In this document: positions 26,538-35,025 of the stretch, piece by piece
Position numbering within the stretch: position 1 is the first letter of the stretch
How the letters are laid out: each line of letters starts with the position of its first letter
DNA from: Planctomycetota bacterium
GTDB taxonomy: Bacteria > Planctomycetota > UBA1135 > GCA-002686595
Assembly (NCBI GenBank): GCA_016714045.1
Contig: JADJNY010000003.1
Span: forward strand, 124,001-188,000
Direction: 5' to 3'
DNA length: 64,000 bases
The notes under the pieces: generated by a model
The model's database searches: none
What the model saw: the letters and a program-made list of their open reading frames with translations, nothing else
Told to the model about the DNA's origin: nothing
Program-made: the position numbers and the translations under genes

Positions 26538-27605
26538 TCAGTCGAAGAAGAGGCGCTGCAGGTAGCGCACGGCGCGCGGGAGCAGTGCTCCGTCCCCGGC
26601 GGGGCGCGGCTCGCGGCCTTTCGGAGCCACGCTCGCGGCCGGAAGTGCGCCCGCGCTGGGGGGCGAGCTCGGCACCGCTGCGTTCGCTCGCGGCGTCCGA
26701 TCGGTAGAGGGCTGCGCGACGTTGGCCGCGATCGGGCGCGCGAGCGCGAACGGCTCGGGGCCGAGCTTCATCGGCTCGCCGCGCCGCGCGCTGCGCACGA
26801 GCGCGCGCAGGTGCTCCTTCTCCCACGCGAGCACGCGGCGGTAGTCGGCGTATGCGCGCTCCTTCTTGCGGAACTCGCGGCCGTGGTGGATCCAGCGGCC
26901 GTCTGAGTCTTTCACCGGTGGATGGAGCGCGTGCAGGACCTCGTGGAACACGACGTAGCGCACGAACCAGAGCGGCACCGCCGGCTGATCGAGCGCGGGA
27001 TGGATGCGGACGCGGTGCAGGTCGGGGTCGTAGCTGCCGAGGCGCAACCCGCCGCGCGACCGTGACGGCGCGCGGCGACCCCACGTGATGCGGGGCGGAC
27101 GCGCGTGGAGCGACGCATCGCGCGCGAAGTCGGTCGCGAGCACGTCCTTCAAGAGCTCGGCGAGGTCGCGGTGGTGTCCGCGCGCGACGAGGCGCTCGGA
27201 GCGCTCCTTCGGCGGGGGGAGCTGTGCGAGCCCGTGTTGGATCCAGTCGTCGAGCACGCGGCACGCGCGCGAGGCGCGGTTGCCGGAGCGGATCCAGCTC
27301 GCGACCGCCTGGTGCACGTCCGGCGGCGCCGTGTCGAACATCGCGTGCATGCGCACCTCGAGCCCGGTGATCCGCGCGCCGCGCGCGCCCCGCGCCTCGG
27401 TGCGGAACGTGCGGATGCGGATCGGCATCTTGCGCGCGCGGGTGTAGACGACCGTGACGGGACAGTCGAGCTCGGCGGCGAGGAACTCGCGCCAGCGGGC
27501 GGTCGGGTCGTCGGACGCGCGGAGCGCGGAGTGCGGAGGCGTCGGGGCGTCGGGCACGGGGAGAGTGTGCTCGGGCCCGAGAGCGGCGACAAGAGCGTCG
27601 CGCAC
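26538..27605 (-). CDS. SprT-like zinc metallopeptidase domain protein
   Basis: About 355 residues. The core has VVFHEVLHALHPP (HExxH), then WIHHGREFRKKERAYADY, which supplies a downstream His as in SprT/WLM-type proteases. Before it comes an Arg-rich region with GGLRLGSYDPDLHRVRIHPALD. The C-terminal ~100 residues are a disordered Pro/Ala tail followed by AVRYLQRLFFD. No good ATG exists near the 5' end; the GTG at 27605 is a guess that keeps the conserved region, and an internal ATG at 27429 would truncate it. The gene follows a secreted beta-sandwich gene 101 bp upstream. Confidence 0.75.
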   Translation of the reverse strand: MRDALVAALGPEHTLPVPDAPTPPHSALRASDDPTARWREFLAAELDCPVTVVYTRARKMPIRIRTFRTEARGARGARITGLEVRMHAMFDTAPPDVHQAVASWIRSGNRASRACRVLDDWIQHGLAQLPPPKERSERLVARGHHRDLAELLKDVLATDFARDASLHARPPRITWGRRAPSRSRGGLRLGSYDPDLHRVRIHPALDQPAVPLWFVRYVVFHEVLHALHPPVKDSDGRWIHHGREFRKKERAYADYRRVLAWEKEHLRALVRSARRGEPMKLGPEPFALARPIAANVAQPSTDRTPRANAAVPSSPPSAGALPAASVAPKGREPRPAGDGALLPRAVRYLQRLFFD

Positions 27606-27706
27606 CTCGCGGCGCGCGGCCTCCGCAAACGCAGAGAGCGCAGCTCGGCTGCGCTCTCGCGGTCGTTTCCGGGATCGTGCGCCGGGGCTCCGGCGTCGAC
27701 GTCCCG

Positions 27707-29683
27707 TCACGGGTTCAAGCTGATCTCGACCCCGCGCTGGTCCTCGCCGTCCGAGACCGTGATCTGGCGCTCGTTCGAGCGCTTCCCTTGCAGTTCCTCG
27801 AACGGGTTCACTCCCTGGGTCGCGCTCGACGCCGTCAGCCGGTACGTCCCGGGGACGACGTTCGACAGCGTGAACGCGCCGTCCGACGCCGTGCGCGTGC
27901 GGTAGTTGCGCGGGCGGTCGCCTTCGAGCGCCTCGAGCTGCACGAGCCCGTTCGCGTAGCCCTTGCCGGACGGGTCGAGCAGCTTCCCCTGCACCGTCCC
28001 GCCGCTCGACAACCGCACGTCTCCGATGTCGTTTGCCTGGCCGAACACGACCTGCAGGTCCTTCTTCTCGAACGCGCTGTGGCCCGCGGCCTCGATCGTG
28101 ATCTGGTAGACCTCGGGCGTCAGGTTCTTCAGCGTGAAGCGGCCCTGCGCGTCCGTGCGCGCCGACGCGCTCGTCGCCTGCGTCGGGTAGTCGTTGCCGA
28201 GCCCGATCGTGAACGCATCGAGCGTCCACTCGTTGTCGTGCGTCGCGACGAGCGCGTGCGGGATCGGCTTCCCGTCCGCGTCGACGACGCGCCCGGTCAG
28301 CGTCCCGCCGTGCGAGAGCCGCACCTCGAGGTTCGTCACGGTGCGGCCGGCCTCGACGCTGAACGTCGCCGAGAAACCGGGCGCGTAGCCGGGCGCCATC
28401 GCCTCGACGACGTAGCCGCCGTCCATCGTCGCCTGCACGCCGGGGATGCAGTAGGCACCGTCGACGGCCTTCGTCACCGCGACGAGGCTGTCCGGAATCG
28501 GCTGGGTCACCGGGTTCTCCGCGTACGTCACGCGCAGGCGCACCTGGAAGTCGGCGATGGGCTGGTTCGTGTCCGCGTCGACGACGCGACCGCACGCTTC
28601 GGCTTCCTTGACCGCTTCGAGCACGACGTTCGTCGTGTTCGCCGCGAGCGGCAGCGCCTTGAAGCGCCAGCCGCGGCAGCTGCCGAGCACGTTGTACTTG
28701 CCGGGCTGGAGCGCCTCGAGGCAGAACTCGCCCTTGTCGTTCGTGATCGTCTCGACGCGCGCGCTCTGCTGTGCGCTGTTGAAGCCGATCGCGAGCACCT
28801 TGACGCCCGGGATGCCCTGGCCGTTCGCCGCGATCGCCTTGCCGCAGATCGACTGCGCGGGCTTGAGCACGACGTCGCGCGTCACCGCGCTCTCCTTCTC
28901 GTCGAACTCGATCCCCGGCACGTTCGCGGTGCCGAAGCCCGCGGCCTTCACGGTCAGCATGCGCGTGCCGGGCGCGACGTGCCGCAGCTCGTACTGTCCG
29001 TCCGCGTTCGTGCTCGCGCGGAGGCGATCGGGCGCCTCGTACGGCGAGATCTGGTACTGCAGGCCGTCGAGCTCGACCGTCGCGTCGGCGACGGGCTTCC
29101 CGCCCTCGTCCTTCACGGTGCCGGAGAGCACCGCGCCGGCGCGCAGCACGATCGGCGCCTCGCGCACTTGGCCTTGCGCGGGGATCGGGACCGTGTCGCC
29201 TTCGTAGCGCGCGTACTCGGCGTGCTGGAGCACGAGGCGGTAGCGGTCGCGCGGCTCGAGGCTCTGGAACGCGAAGCGTCCGTTCGCATCGGTCTCCGCG
29301 CGGCGGTCGTTCTCCGTCCCGGTGCGCGGATCGTTGTGGAAGAAGATGACCTGCGCGCCGAAGGTCGTGAGCGTCACGTTCACGCCCGCGATCGGCTTGC
29401 CCGACGCGTCGACGACCTCGCCGACGAGCTCGTTGTCGTAGCGGAAGCTCGTCGCTTGGTTCGCCGCGGCGCGCTGGTCGACGGGCTGCGCGGTTCCGCG
29501 CGGCGTCTCGGGCTCGAGCGTTGCGCGTCCGGGGTTCGCGGGCTTCGGCGTCGCGCCGGGGTCGACGACGCTCGGCGTCTCGGGGCCGGGCAGGGCCGGC
29601 TTCTCGAGCAAGGTGTAGACGCCGAGGGAGAGCGCGACGAGCGCGACGAGGACGATCACGAGGACGAGGATGGGGCGTTGCAT
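27707..29683 (-). CDS. Membrane-anchored protein with carboxypeptidase-regulatory-like repeats (paralog 1)
   Basis: 658 residues. One N-terminal membrane anchor (MQRPILVLVIVLVALVAL) with the bulk outside the cytoplasm. After a Pro/Thr-rich linker (~35-80) come about six transthyretin-like beta-sandwich repeats; recurring signatures are GEVVDASGKPIAGVNVTL, GRFAFQSLEP, GTVKDEGGKPVADATVEL, GRVVDADGKPIPHALV and GTVQGKLLDPSGKG. Several cysteines (SICGK, GEFCLEA, ACGRVV, AYCIPG) are evenly placed. It is a tandem paralog of the protein encoded at 30039-32024, which aligns along its full length. It may act as a cell-surface scaffold or carbohydrate-binding protein; no enzymatic motif. Confidence 0.8.
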   Translation of the reverse strand: MQRPILVLVIVLVALVALSLGVYTLLEKPALPGPETPSVVDPGATPKPANPGRATLEPETPRGTAQPVDQRAAANQATSFRYDNELVGEVVDASGKPIAGVNVTLTTFGAQVIFFHNDPRTGTENDRRAETDANGRFAFQSLEPRDRYRLVLQHAEYARYEGDTVPIPAQGQVREAPIVLRAGAVLSGTVKDEGGKPVADATVELDGLQYQISPYEAPDRLRASTNADGQYELRHVAPGTRMLTVKAAGFGTANVPGIEFDEKESAVTRDVVLKPAQSICGKAIAANGQGIPGVKVLAIGFNSAQQSARVETITNDKGEFCLEALQPGKYNVLGSCRGWRFKALPLAANTTNVVLEAVKEAEACGRVVDADTNQPIADFQVRLRVTYAENPVTQPIPDSLVAVTKAVDGAYCIPGVQATMDGGYVVEAMAPGYAPGFSATFSVEAGRTVTNLEVRLSHGGTLTGRVVDADGKPIPHALVATHDNEWTLDAFTIGLGNDYPTQATSASARTDAQGRFTLKNLTPEVYQITIEAAGHSAFEKKDLQVVFGQANDIGDVRLSSGGTVQGKLLDPSGKGYANGLVQLEALEGDRPRNYRTRTASDGAFTLSNVVPGTYRLTASSATQGVNPFEELQGKRSNERQITVSDGEDQRGVEISLNP

Positions 29684-29776
29684 GGCGAGGTGCGCGCGGA
29701 GCGGAGCGTCAGGGCCTTCGATCTCGGCGGGGTGGGGAGCAGGTGGAGCGCGCTCCACGGAGCGCTGACTCCCGAA

Positions 29777-29795
29777 GGACGCATCGGATGCGTCC
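29777..29795. promoter_or_regulatory. 19-nt palindrome in the leader of paralog 1
   Basis: GGACGCATC and GATGCGTCC pair perfectly around a single G, 94 bp upstream of the paralog-1 start. It could be an operator or an RNA hairpin. The 355-bp gap between the two paralogs (29684-30038) holds this palindrome and two hairpins close to the upstream gene's stop and shows no ORF. Confidence 0.3.
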
Positions 29796-29960
29796 CTCTT
29801 CCCAGGTACGGGAGGATGAGGTGCGAGGTGAGGATCGGCCAGGCGAGGCGCGCGACTCGACCTCCTCCGCGCGGTGGAAAGAAGTTCCGAGCGCACGCTC
29901 TGGGCCACCGCGTCGTGGAGGGAACTCCCGAGCGCGCTCGACGCGGCCCCGAAACGGAGC

Positions 29961-30028
29961 GACGCCGCCGGTGCGTGGTCCCGGCGGCGTCGTGGTGGCG
30001 CGAGCGGGGGAGCGCGCGGCGCGCTCCC
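29961..30028 (-). terminator. Two hairpins after paralog 2
   Basis: Just after the paralog-2 stop (30039), arms GGGAGCGCGC and GCGCGCTCCC (30008-30028) form one hairpin, and GACGCCGCCGG / CCGGCGGCGTC with a 9-nt loop (29961-29991) forms a second perfect 11-bp stem. On the minus strand a short T-containing stretch (CGTTTCG) follows the second. A transcription stop between the tandem paralogs is likely, so each is probably transcribed on its own. Confidence 0.6.
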
Positions 30029-30038
30029 GCCACGGCGC

Positions 30039-32024
30039 TCACTGAGTCAGGTTCACGTCGACCCCGCGCTGCTGATCGCCGTCGGCGACGGAGATCTGGC
30101 GCTCGGAGTTCTTCATGTCGCGCAGGTCTTCGAACGGGTTCGCGCCGCCTTCGCCTGCGGAGGAGCCGGACAGGCGGTAGCGGCCCGGCACGATGCTCGA
30201 GATCGTGTAGGTGCCGTCGCCCGCGGTCTTCGCGCGGTACGTGCGCGGACGATCGCCCTCGAGGATGTCGAGCTGCACGCGCCCGCCCGCCAGCGGCTTG
30301 CCCGACGGGTCGACCAAGCGGCCCGAGATCGAGCCCCCGCGCGAGAGGCGCACGTCGCCGATGTTGTTGTTCTGCGCGCCGGCGACGTTGATGTCCTTCT
30401 GCTCGTACGCGCAGAAGCCCGCGGCCTCGACCGTGATCTGGTAGACCTCGGGGTTCAGGTTCTTGATCGTGAAGTAGCCCTGCGCGTTCGTGCGCGACTG
30501 AGCGCTCGTCGCTTGCGTCGGGTACTCGGCGCCGATCGCCTCGGTGAAGGCGTCCATCGTCCATTCGTTGTCGTGCGTCTGGACGAGCGCGCGTGCGACC
30601 GGCTTGCCGTCCGCGTCGACGATGCGACCGCTGAGCGTCCCGCCGTGGCCGAGGCGCACGTCGACGCCGTTCACGGACTTGCCCGGCGACACGCTGAAGA
30701 TCGCGGAGAAGCCCGGCGCGTGGCCCGGGGCCTGCGCTTCGACGACGTAGCCGCCGTCGCCGCTCGCCTGGACGCCGGGGATGCAGAACTCGCCGTTCGC
30801 GGCGCCCTCGACGGCGATCTCGCTCTCGGGGATGGGCTGCGTCTGCGGGTTGCCGGGGTAGGCGATGCGCAGTCGGACCCGGAAGGTCGGGATCGGCGCG
30901 CCGGTCTCGGCGTCGAGCACGCGGCCGCACGCGTCGGCTTCCTTGAAGCCCTCGATGACGATGTTCTGCGAGTTCGAGTTGACGCGCTGCGCCTTGTCGA
31001 AGCGCCAGCCCTTGCTCGTCGCGAGGACGTTGTACGGACCGGGCATCAGCGACTCGACGCAGAACTCGCCGTTCGCGTTCGTCACGGCCTGGCCGCGCGC
31101 GCTCTGCGACGTGCTGTTGAAGCCGATCGCGAGCACGGTCGCGTTCGGGATGCCGACGTTGCCGGGGCCGACGACGCGGCCGCAGATCATCTCCGCGATC
31201 TTGAGCGTGACGTCGCGCGTGAGGAGCTCGTCCTTCTGGAACATGAGCCCCGGCACGGTGACGATGCCGTACCCGGAGGCCTGCACCGTGAGCACGCGGT
31301 TGCCGGCGGGGATGTTGCGCATCGTGAAGTAGCCCTCGTTGTTCGAGGTCACGGTGATGCGGTCCGGCGGCTCGTAGGGCGACGTCTGGAACTGGATGCC
31401 GTCGAGGTGGATCGTCGCGTTCGGCACCGCGTTGCCGCCCTCGTCACGCACGTGGCCCGCGACGCTCGCGCCGATCGTGAGGGTGATCGGCGGTTCCTCG
31501 GAGAGGCCCTGCGCGAGCACCGGCACCGTCGTCTCTTCCTTGCGCGTGTAGTCGGAGTGCTTGAGGATCAGCTTGTACTTCCCGCGCGGCTCGATGTTGC
31601 GGAACGCGAAGCGGCCGTCCTTGTCCGTGCGGCGGACGATGTCCTTCGAGTGGTCGACCGGGTCGTTGACGAAGAACATCTCCTGCGTGCCGACCGGCGT
31701 CAGCGTGAGCTCGACGTCCGGGATCGGCTCGTTCTCCTTGTTCACGACGAGGCCGGTGAGGCCGTTGTCGTATTGGAAGTTCGCGCCCTCGTCGACCGTG
31801 TCGCGCTCCGCGTCGGGCGACGTCGTGCGCGCGGTCGGGTTGCGGTTCGTGTCGCGCTCGAGCGCGGTGCCGCCCGAGTTCGCGGGCTTGTCGTTCTGCT
31901 GGACCGGGGCCGGGTTGGGTCCGGGCTCGGGCTGGCTCGGATCGGAGAGCAGGTTGAAGACGCCGAAGAGCAGCGCGCCGAGGGCGGCCAGGACGAGCAC
32001 GAGGACGAGGATGGGGCGTTGCAT
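30039..32024 (-). CDS. Membrane-anchored protein with carboxypeptidase-regulatory-like repeats (paralog 2)
   Basis: 661 residues, closely similar in plan to the adjacent downstream paralog: the same opening MQRPILVLVLVLAALGAL anchor, a Pro/Asn-rich linker, then tandem beta-sandwich repeats (GLVVNKENEPIPDVELTL, GRFAFRNIEPRGKYKL, GHVRDEGGNAVPNATIHL, GRIVDADGKPVARALV, GRLVDPSGKPLAGGRV) with the same cysteine placement. Local identity is high in places (HDNEWT, PTQATSA, NLNPEVYQIT). The pair arose by tandem gene duplication and has diverged. A perfect 22-bp palindrome and AT-rich spots lie upstream. Confidence 0.8.
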   Translation of the reverse strand: MQRPILVLVLVLAALGALLFGVFNLLSDPSQPEPGPNPAPVQQNDKPANSGGTALERDTNRNPTARTTSPDAERDTVDEGANFQYDNGLTGLVVNKENEPIPDVELTLTPVGTQEMFFVNDPVDHSKDIVRRTDKDGRFAFRNIEPRGKYKLILKHSDYTRKEETTVPVLAQGLSEEPPITLTIGASVAGHVRDEGGNAVPNATIHLDGIQFQTSPYEPPDRITVTSNNEGYFTMRNIPAGNRVLTVQASGYGIVTVPGLMFQKDELLTRDVTLKIAEMICGRVVGPGNVGIPNATVLAIGFNSTSQSARGQAVTNANGEFCVESLMPGPYNVLATSKGWRFDKAQRVNSNSQNIVIEGFKEADACGRVLDAETGAPIPTFRVRLRIAYPGNPQTQPIPESEIAVEGAANGEFCIPGVQASGDGGYVVEAQAPGHAPGFSAIFSVSPGKSVNGVDVRLGHGGTLSGRIVDADGKPVARALVQTHDNEWTMDAFTEAIGAEYPTQATSAQSRTNAQGYFTIKNLNPEVYQITVEAAGFCAYEQKDINVAGAQNNNIGDVRLSRGGSISGRLVDPSGKPLAGGRVQLDILEGDRPRTYRAKTAGDGTYTISSIVPGRYRLSGSSAGEGGANPFEDLRDMKNSERQISVADGDQQRGVDVNLTQ

Positions 32025-32175
32025 GGCGTTGGAGTGCGTTCCGGTTCGGACCCGGCCGGAGAGCAGGAGGGGTGCGGCGGGCCAGGTGGAAAACGGTCGG
32101 TGGGCGCCGGTCGCGGAGAGCCCGCGAAGCCGAGGCCCGACCGGTGGCCTGTTTTCGGCGCCGAGGGACGCCGGG

Positions 32176-32197
32176 CTTCGGGGAAGCTTCCCCGAAG
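32176..32197. promoter_or_regulatory. Perfect 22-bp palindrome in a 321-bp gap
   Basis: CTTCGGGGAAG followed at once by its exact reverse complement, with no loop. It lies 149 bp after the stop of the 32346 gene and 152 bp before the paralog-2 start. A loop-less palindrome fits a dimeric regulator site better than a terminator, though a cruciform or short hairpin is possible. The rest of 32025-32345 shows no ORF; a run of six A's at 32224-32229 (T's on the transcribed strand) is the only AT-rich spot. Confidence 0.4.
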
Positions 32198-32345
32198 GCG
32201 CGGAATGGTAGCCAGCGGCCGGAAAAAAGTCCCTGCGCCGACGGGGCTCCGTTCCGCGCGAACGCTCGAGCCCCTTCGCGCCCGCGGGCTCGCTTGCGAG
32301 GCGTCCAGCGCGCGCCCTCGCGTCCTCCGGAGCCGCGTGGCGTGC

Positions 32346-32900
32346 TCAGCGCCCGCCCGCGGAGCCCGCGCTCGCGGACAGGTTCTCCGCCTCGTCCTCG
32401 GCGGCGTGCGCGGGCCACAGCGACTCGGTGTAGAGCAGCGACCCCAGGAGGTAGGCGAAGAGCAGGAGCTCGAAGTCGACCTTCCGGTAGACCTCGATGC
32501 GCGCGGAGCGACCGAGGAGCCCGGGCAGGATCCGCAGGAGCTCGCCGGTCTTCGGCGCGACGAGACGCCAGCCGCGGCGGAAGCTCGGCAGCGGGAGCAC
32601 GCGGTGGGGCTTGTTGCCGGTCGAGATCGAGATCTCGCGGCGCAGGAAGCTCCAGCGCAGCGACGAGCCCAACCACTCGTGCCCCTCGGTCCACAGCGAG
32701 AACTGGGAGCGCAGGATGCCCGGGTCGCGGCGGAACGTGAGCACCTCACCCTTCTCCGGCCGCCAGGTGGCGAGCGAAACGAGCAGGCCCCGGCGCTCGA
32801 CGGTCAGGACGCCGAGCTTCTCCTGGTCCTTCCAGACCGTGTGTCGGCGGGTCCAGAGGCCGGAGACCTCGGTCCGGTAGTGGGCGATCACGTCAGCCAT
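32346..32900 (-). CDS. Hypothetical protein
   Basis: 184 residues, unusual here in being rich in Trp, Phe, Leu and Arg instead of Ala. Visible stretches are RTEVSGLWTRRHTVWKD, VLTVERRGLLVSLATWRPEKGEVLTFRRD, and RSARIEVYRKVDFELLLFAYLLGSLLYTE; the last is hydrophobic enough (LLLFAYLLGSLLY) for one membrane segment or a buried helix. A beta-rich N-terminal domain of about 110 residues resembles LURP/scramblase-like folds only loosely, and I do not assign it. It lies 109 bp downstream of the cysteine desulfurase gene. Confidence 0.65.
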   Translation of the reverse strand: MADVIAHYRTEVSGLWTRRHTVWKDQEKLGVLTVERRGLLVSLATWRPEKGEVLTFRRDPGILRSQFSLWTEGHEWLGSSLRWSFLRREISISTGNKPHRVLPLPSFRRGWRLVAPKTGELLRILPGLLGRSARIEVYRKVDFELLLFAYLLGSLLYTESLWPAHAAEDEAENLSASAGSAGGR

Positions 32901-33009
32901 GCGGGTGGGGACTCATCGGCCGTCCGGGCCCGCGCGCTTGTGCTCGCGGGGCGTGGGGGGCCGAGACCAGTCGACGAGTGTCGACGGCCGGGCCTTCCAC
33001 GGCAAGAGC

Positions 33010-34149
33010 TCACGCCTGGCGAAGCGCATGGACGGCCCCGGCGACGAGCTCGACGGCGGTCTCGACCTCTGCGGCGGTCGCCCCACGGCCCAGGGAGAAC
33101 CGCACGGTCGACCGGGCCTCGGCGTCGGCGAGGCCGATCGCCTCCAGGACGTGCGACGGCCGGCGCGCACCGGCGTGGCAGGCTGATCCCGCCGAGGCGA
33201 GGAGGCCGGCGCTGGAGAGCCAGGCGAGCAGCGCCTCGGCCTCGACCCCCTCGAAGGCGACGTTCGAAGTGTTCGGGAGGCGGCGGTCGCCGCGGGCGTG
33301 GAACCGGAGGGGACCGGCGCGCTCGGCGAGCCCGGCCTCGAACCGGTCCCGCAGCGCGGCCTGCGCCTCGGGGCCCGAGCCGGCGAGCCAGGTCCGCGCG
33401 AGCTCGGCCGCGCGGCCGAAGCCGACGAGCGCCGGCAGGTTCTCGGTGCCCGCGCGGCGTCCACCTTCCTGCGCGCCCCCGCGCTGACGCGGCGCGAACG
33501 GCGCTCCCGCGCGCAGCCAGAGGGCTCCCGCGCCCTTGGGGCCGCAGAGCTTGTGCGCGCTCAACGCCGCGTAGTCGGCGTGCGGCGCGGCCGCGCCCGC
33601 GAGCTCGATCGGCACCTTGCCCGCCGCCTGCACCGCGTCGACGAGCACGAGGACGCCGAGCTCCCGCGCGCGCGCGGTGATCGCGCGGAGCTCGGGCAGC
33701 GTGCCGAGCTCGTTGTTCGCCCACTGCACGCACAGGAGCGCGCAACGCTCGTCGAGCGCCGCGAGCGCGGCGTCGGGACGCGGCGCGCCGTCCACGTCGA
33801 CGTCGAGCAGCGCGAGCTCCCGGCCGCTCGCGCGCAGGTTCTCGAGCACGGCCGCGTGTTCGACGCTCGTCGCGACGACGCGCTGGCGTTCGGGCCGCGC
33901 GCGCAGCGCCGCGTCGATCGCGGTCGCGATCGCCTCCGTTCCGCCGGACGTGAACACGAGCTCGCGCGGCGAAACGCCGACGAGTCGCGCGACGGACGAG
34001 CGCGCGGCGCGCAGCGCGTCCGCGGCTTCCTCGCCGCCGGCGTGCGTGCTCGACGGGTTCGCGCCGTGCGCGGTGAACCACGGTAGCATCGCTTCGACGA
34101 CCTCCGGCGCGCAGGGGGTCGTCGCGTTGTGATCGAAGTCGATTCGCAT
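33010..34149 (-). CDS. Cysteine desulfurase (NifS/IscS family)
   Basis: 379-residue PLP enzyme that removes sulfur from L-cysteine for Fe-S clusters or thiolation. Motifs: start RIDFDHNATTPCAPEVVEAM, NPSSTHAGG, FTSGGTEAI, the PLP Lys in ALSAHKLCGPKGAGALW (near residue 199), and the persulfide Cys in ASAGSACHAGARRPSHVL (near 322). The short loop around the catalytic Cys with an SACxAG-type motif suggests the NifS/IscS class. No IscU, SufE or tRNA-thiolation partner adjoins, so the recipient is unknown. In a genome with a probable selenoprotein, supply of selenium by such an enzyme is a possible side role. Confidence 0.93.
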   Translation of the reverse strand: MRIDFDHNATTPCAPEVVEAMLPWFTAHGANPSSTHAGGEEAADALRAARSSVARLVGVSPRELVFTSGGTEAIATAIDAALRARPERQRVVATSVEHAAVLENLRASGRELALLDVDVDGAPRPDAALAALDERCALLCVQWANNELGTLPELRAITARARELGVLVLVDAVQAAGKVPIELAGAAAPHADYAALSAHKLCGPKGAGALWLRAGAPFAPRQRGGAQEGGRRAGTENLPALVGFGRAAELARTWLAGSGPEAQAALRDRFEAGLAERAGPLRFHARGDRRLPNTSNVAFEGVEAEALLAWLSSAGLLASAGSACHAGARRPSHVLEAIGLADAEARSTVRFSLGRGATAAEVETAVELVAGAVHALRQA

Positions 34150-34230
34150 CGTGCGCTGGGTGGGAACGACGCGGGCGCAGATCGCTCTGCGCCCGCATCG
34201 GATCGAAAGGCCGCGAGGGCGGCGTGGAGC

Positions 34231-34707
34231 CTACTGGAACAGCGCGCTCAGGTGGTCCGGCAGGCGCTCGCCCGTCGTGCAGCACGGCTCGCAGTAGTTG
34301 TTGTCCGTGCTGGGGGAGTGCGAGCAGTGGCGGCACTCGTTCGCTTTGTGCAGCGCTTGCGCGACCTTCTTGCGCTGGCCTTCGAGCACCGCGATCTTCT
34401 CCTGGAGCAAGCGGTCCTGCTCGACGAGGGCTTCGCGCACGCGCTCGAGGAAGAGGTCGCGGTTCTCGACGTCCGCGCGCACCGCCATGAGCTCGCGGAT
34501 GCGGTCGAGGTGCAGGCCGAGCTCCTGCAGGTCACGGATCATCTGGACGCGGTGGATGTCCGTCTGGCGGTAGTACCGAAACCCGCCTTGGCTGCGCGAG
34601 GCGGGTTGGATCAGGCCGAGCTCCTCGTAGTAGCGGAGCGTGCGGAGGTTCGTGTTTGCGAGCTTGGCAAAGTCGCCGATCTTCAACAGGTCAGGCTGTG
34701 CGGTCAT
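34231..34707 (-). CDS. MerR-family regulator with Cys-rich C-terminal tail
   Basis: 158 residues. N-terminal winged helix-turn-helix of MerR type (LLKIGDFAKLANTNLRTLRYYEELGLIQPASRS, residues ~7-45), then QMIRDLQELGLHLDRIRELM, and a long dimerisation coiled coil (~80-120). The tail has Cys at 125, 128, 139, 142 and 143 (CxxC, ten residues, CxxCC), a pattern that suggests zinc or another metal or redox sensing, and differs from classical MerR or SoxR tails. The start at 34707 matches the family N-terminus. A promoter-like sequence lies about 80 bp upstream. Confidence 0.88.
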   Translation of the reverse strand: MTAQPDLLKIGDFAKLANTNLRTLRYYEELGLIQPASRSQGGFRYYRQTDIHRVQMIRDLQELGLHLDRIRELMAVRADVENRDLFLERVREALVEQDRLLQEKIAVLEGQRKKVAQALHKANECRHCSHSPSTDNNYCEPCCTTGERLPDHLSALFQ

Positions 34708-35025
34708 GTCGACGGGGTCTCCAGCGGAGTTCGGATGGAACGGATCCGAGGCGAGTGGGGAAGTCACTCGTTTCGCAACCCAACCCAACTCTACCGCACA
34801 CGTCAGGGGCATCAAGGGGTGCTGTGGGCGGGTTCGCGAGACAGCGAGGGGCCTGATCGACGATCTCGTGCTCCGCCAGACCGGCCGGAACGACCAGGTC
34901 GCCCCGCCTCGGCGTCGCAAGTCGGGCTGAGAACGCCTCGCGAGCTCCGCTCGTCCGCATCCAGGCCTTTCCATCCCCGGCCGGCCGCCGTATAGAGGGC
35001 CCCCCCTGCACGGGTGGGTCCCACC
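34708..35025. other. Divergent intergenic region with candidate merR promoter
   Basis: 318 bp between the MerR gene (minus) and the zinc peptidase gene (plus). On the minus strand TTGATG (34815-34810) and TAGAGT (34793-34788) are spaced by 16 bp and resemble -35/-10 boxes. The surrounding segment is less GC-rich than the genes. No ORF or hairpin worth noting. Confidence 0.35.
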
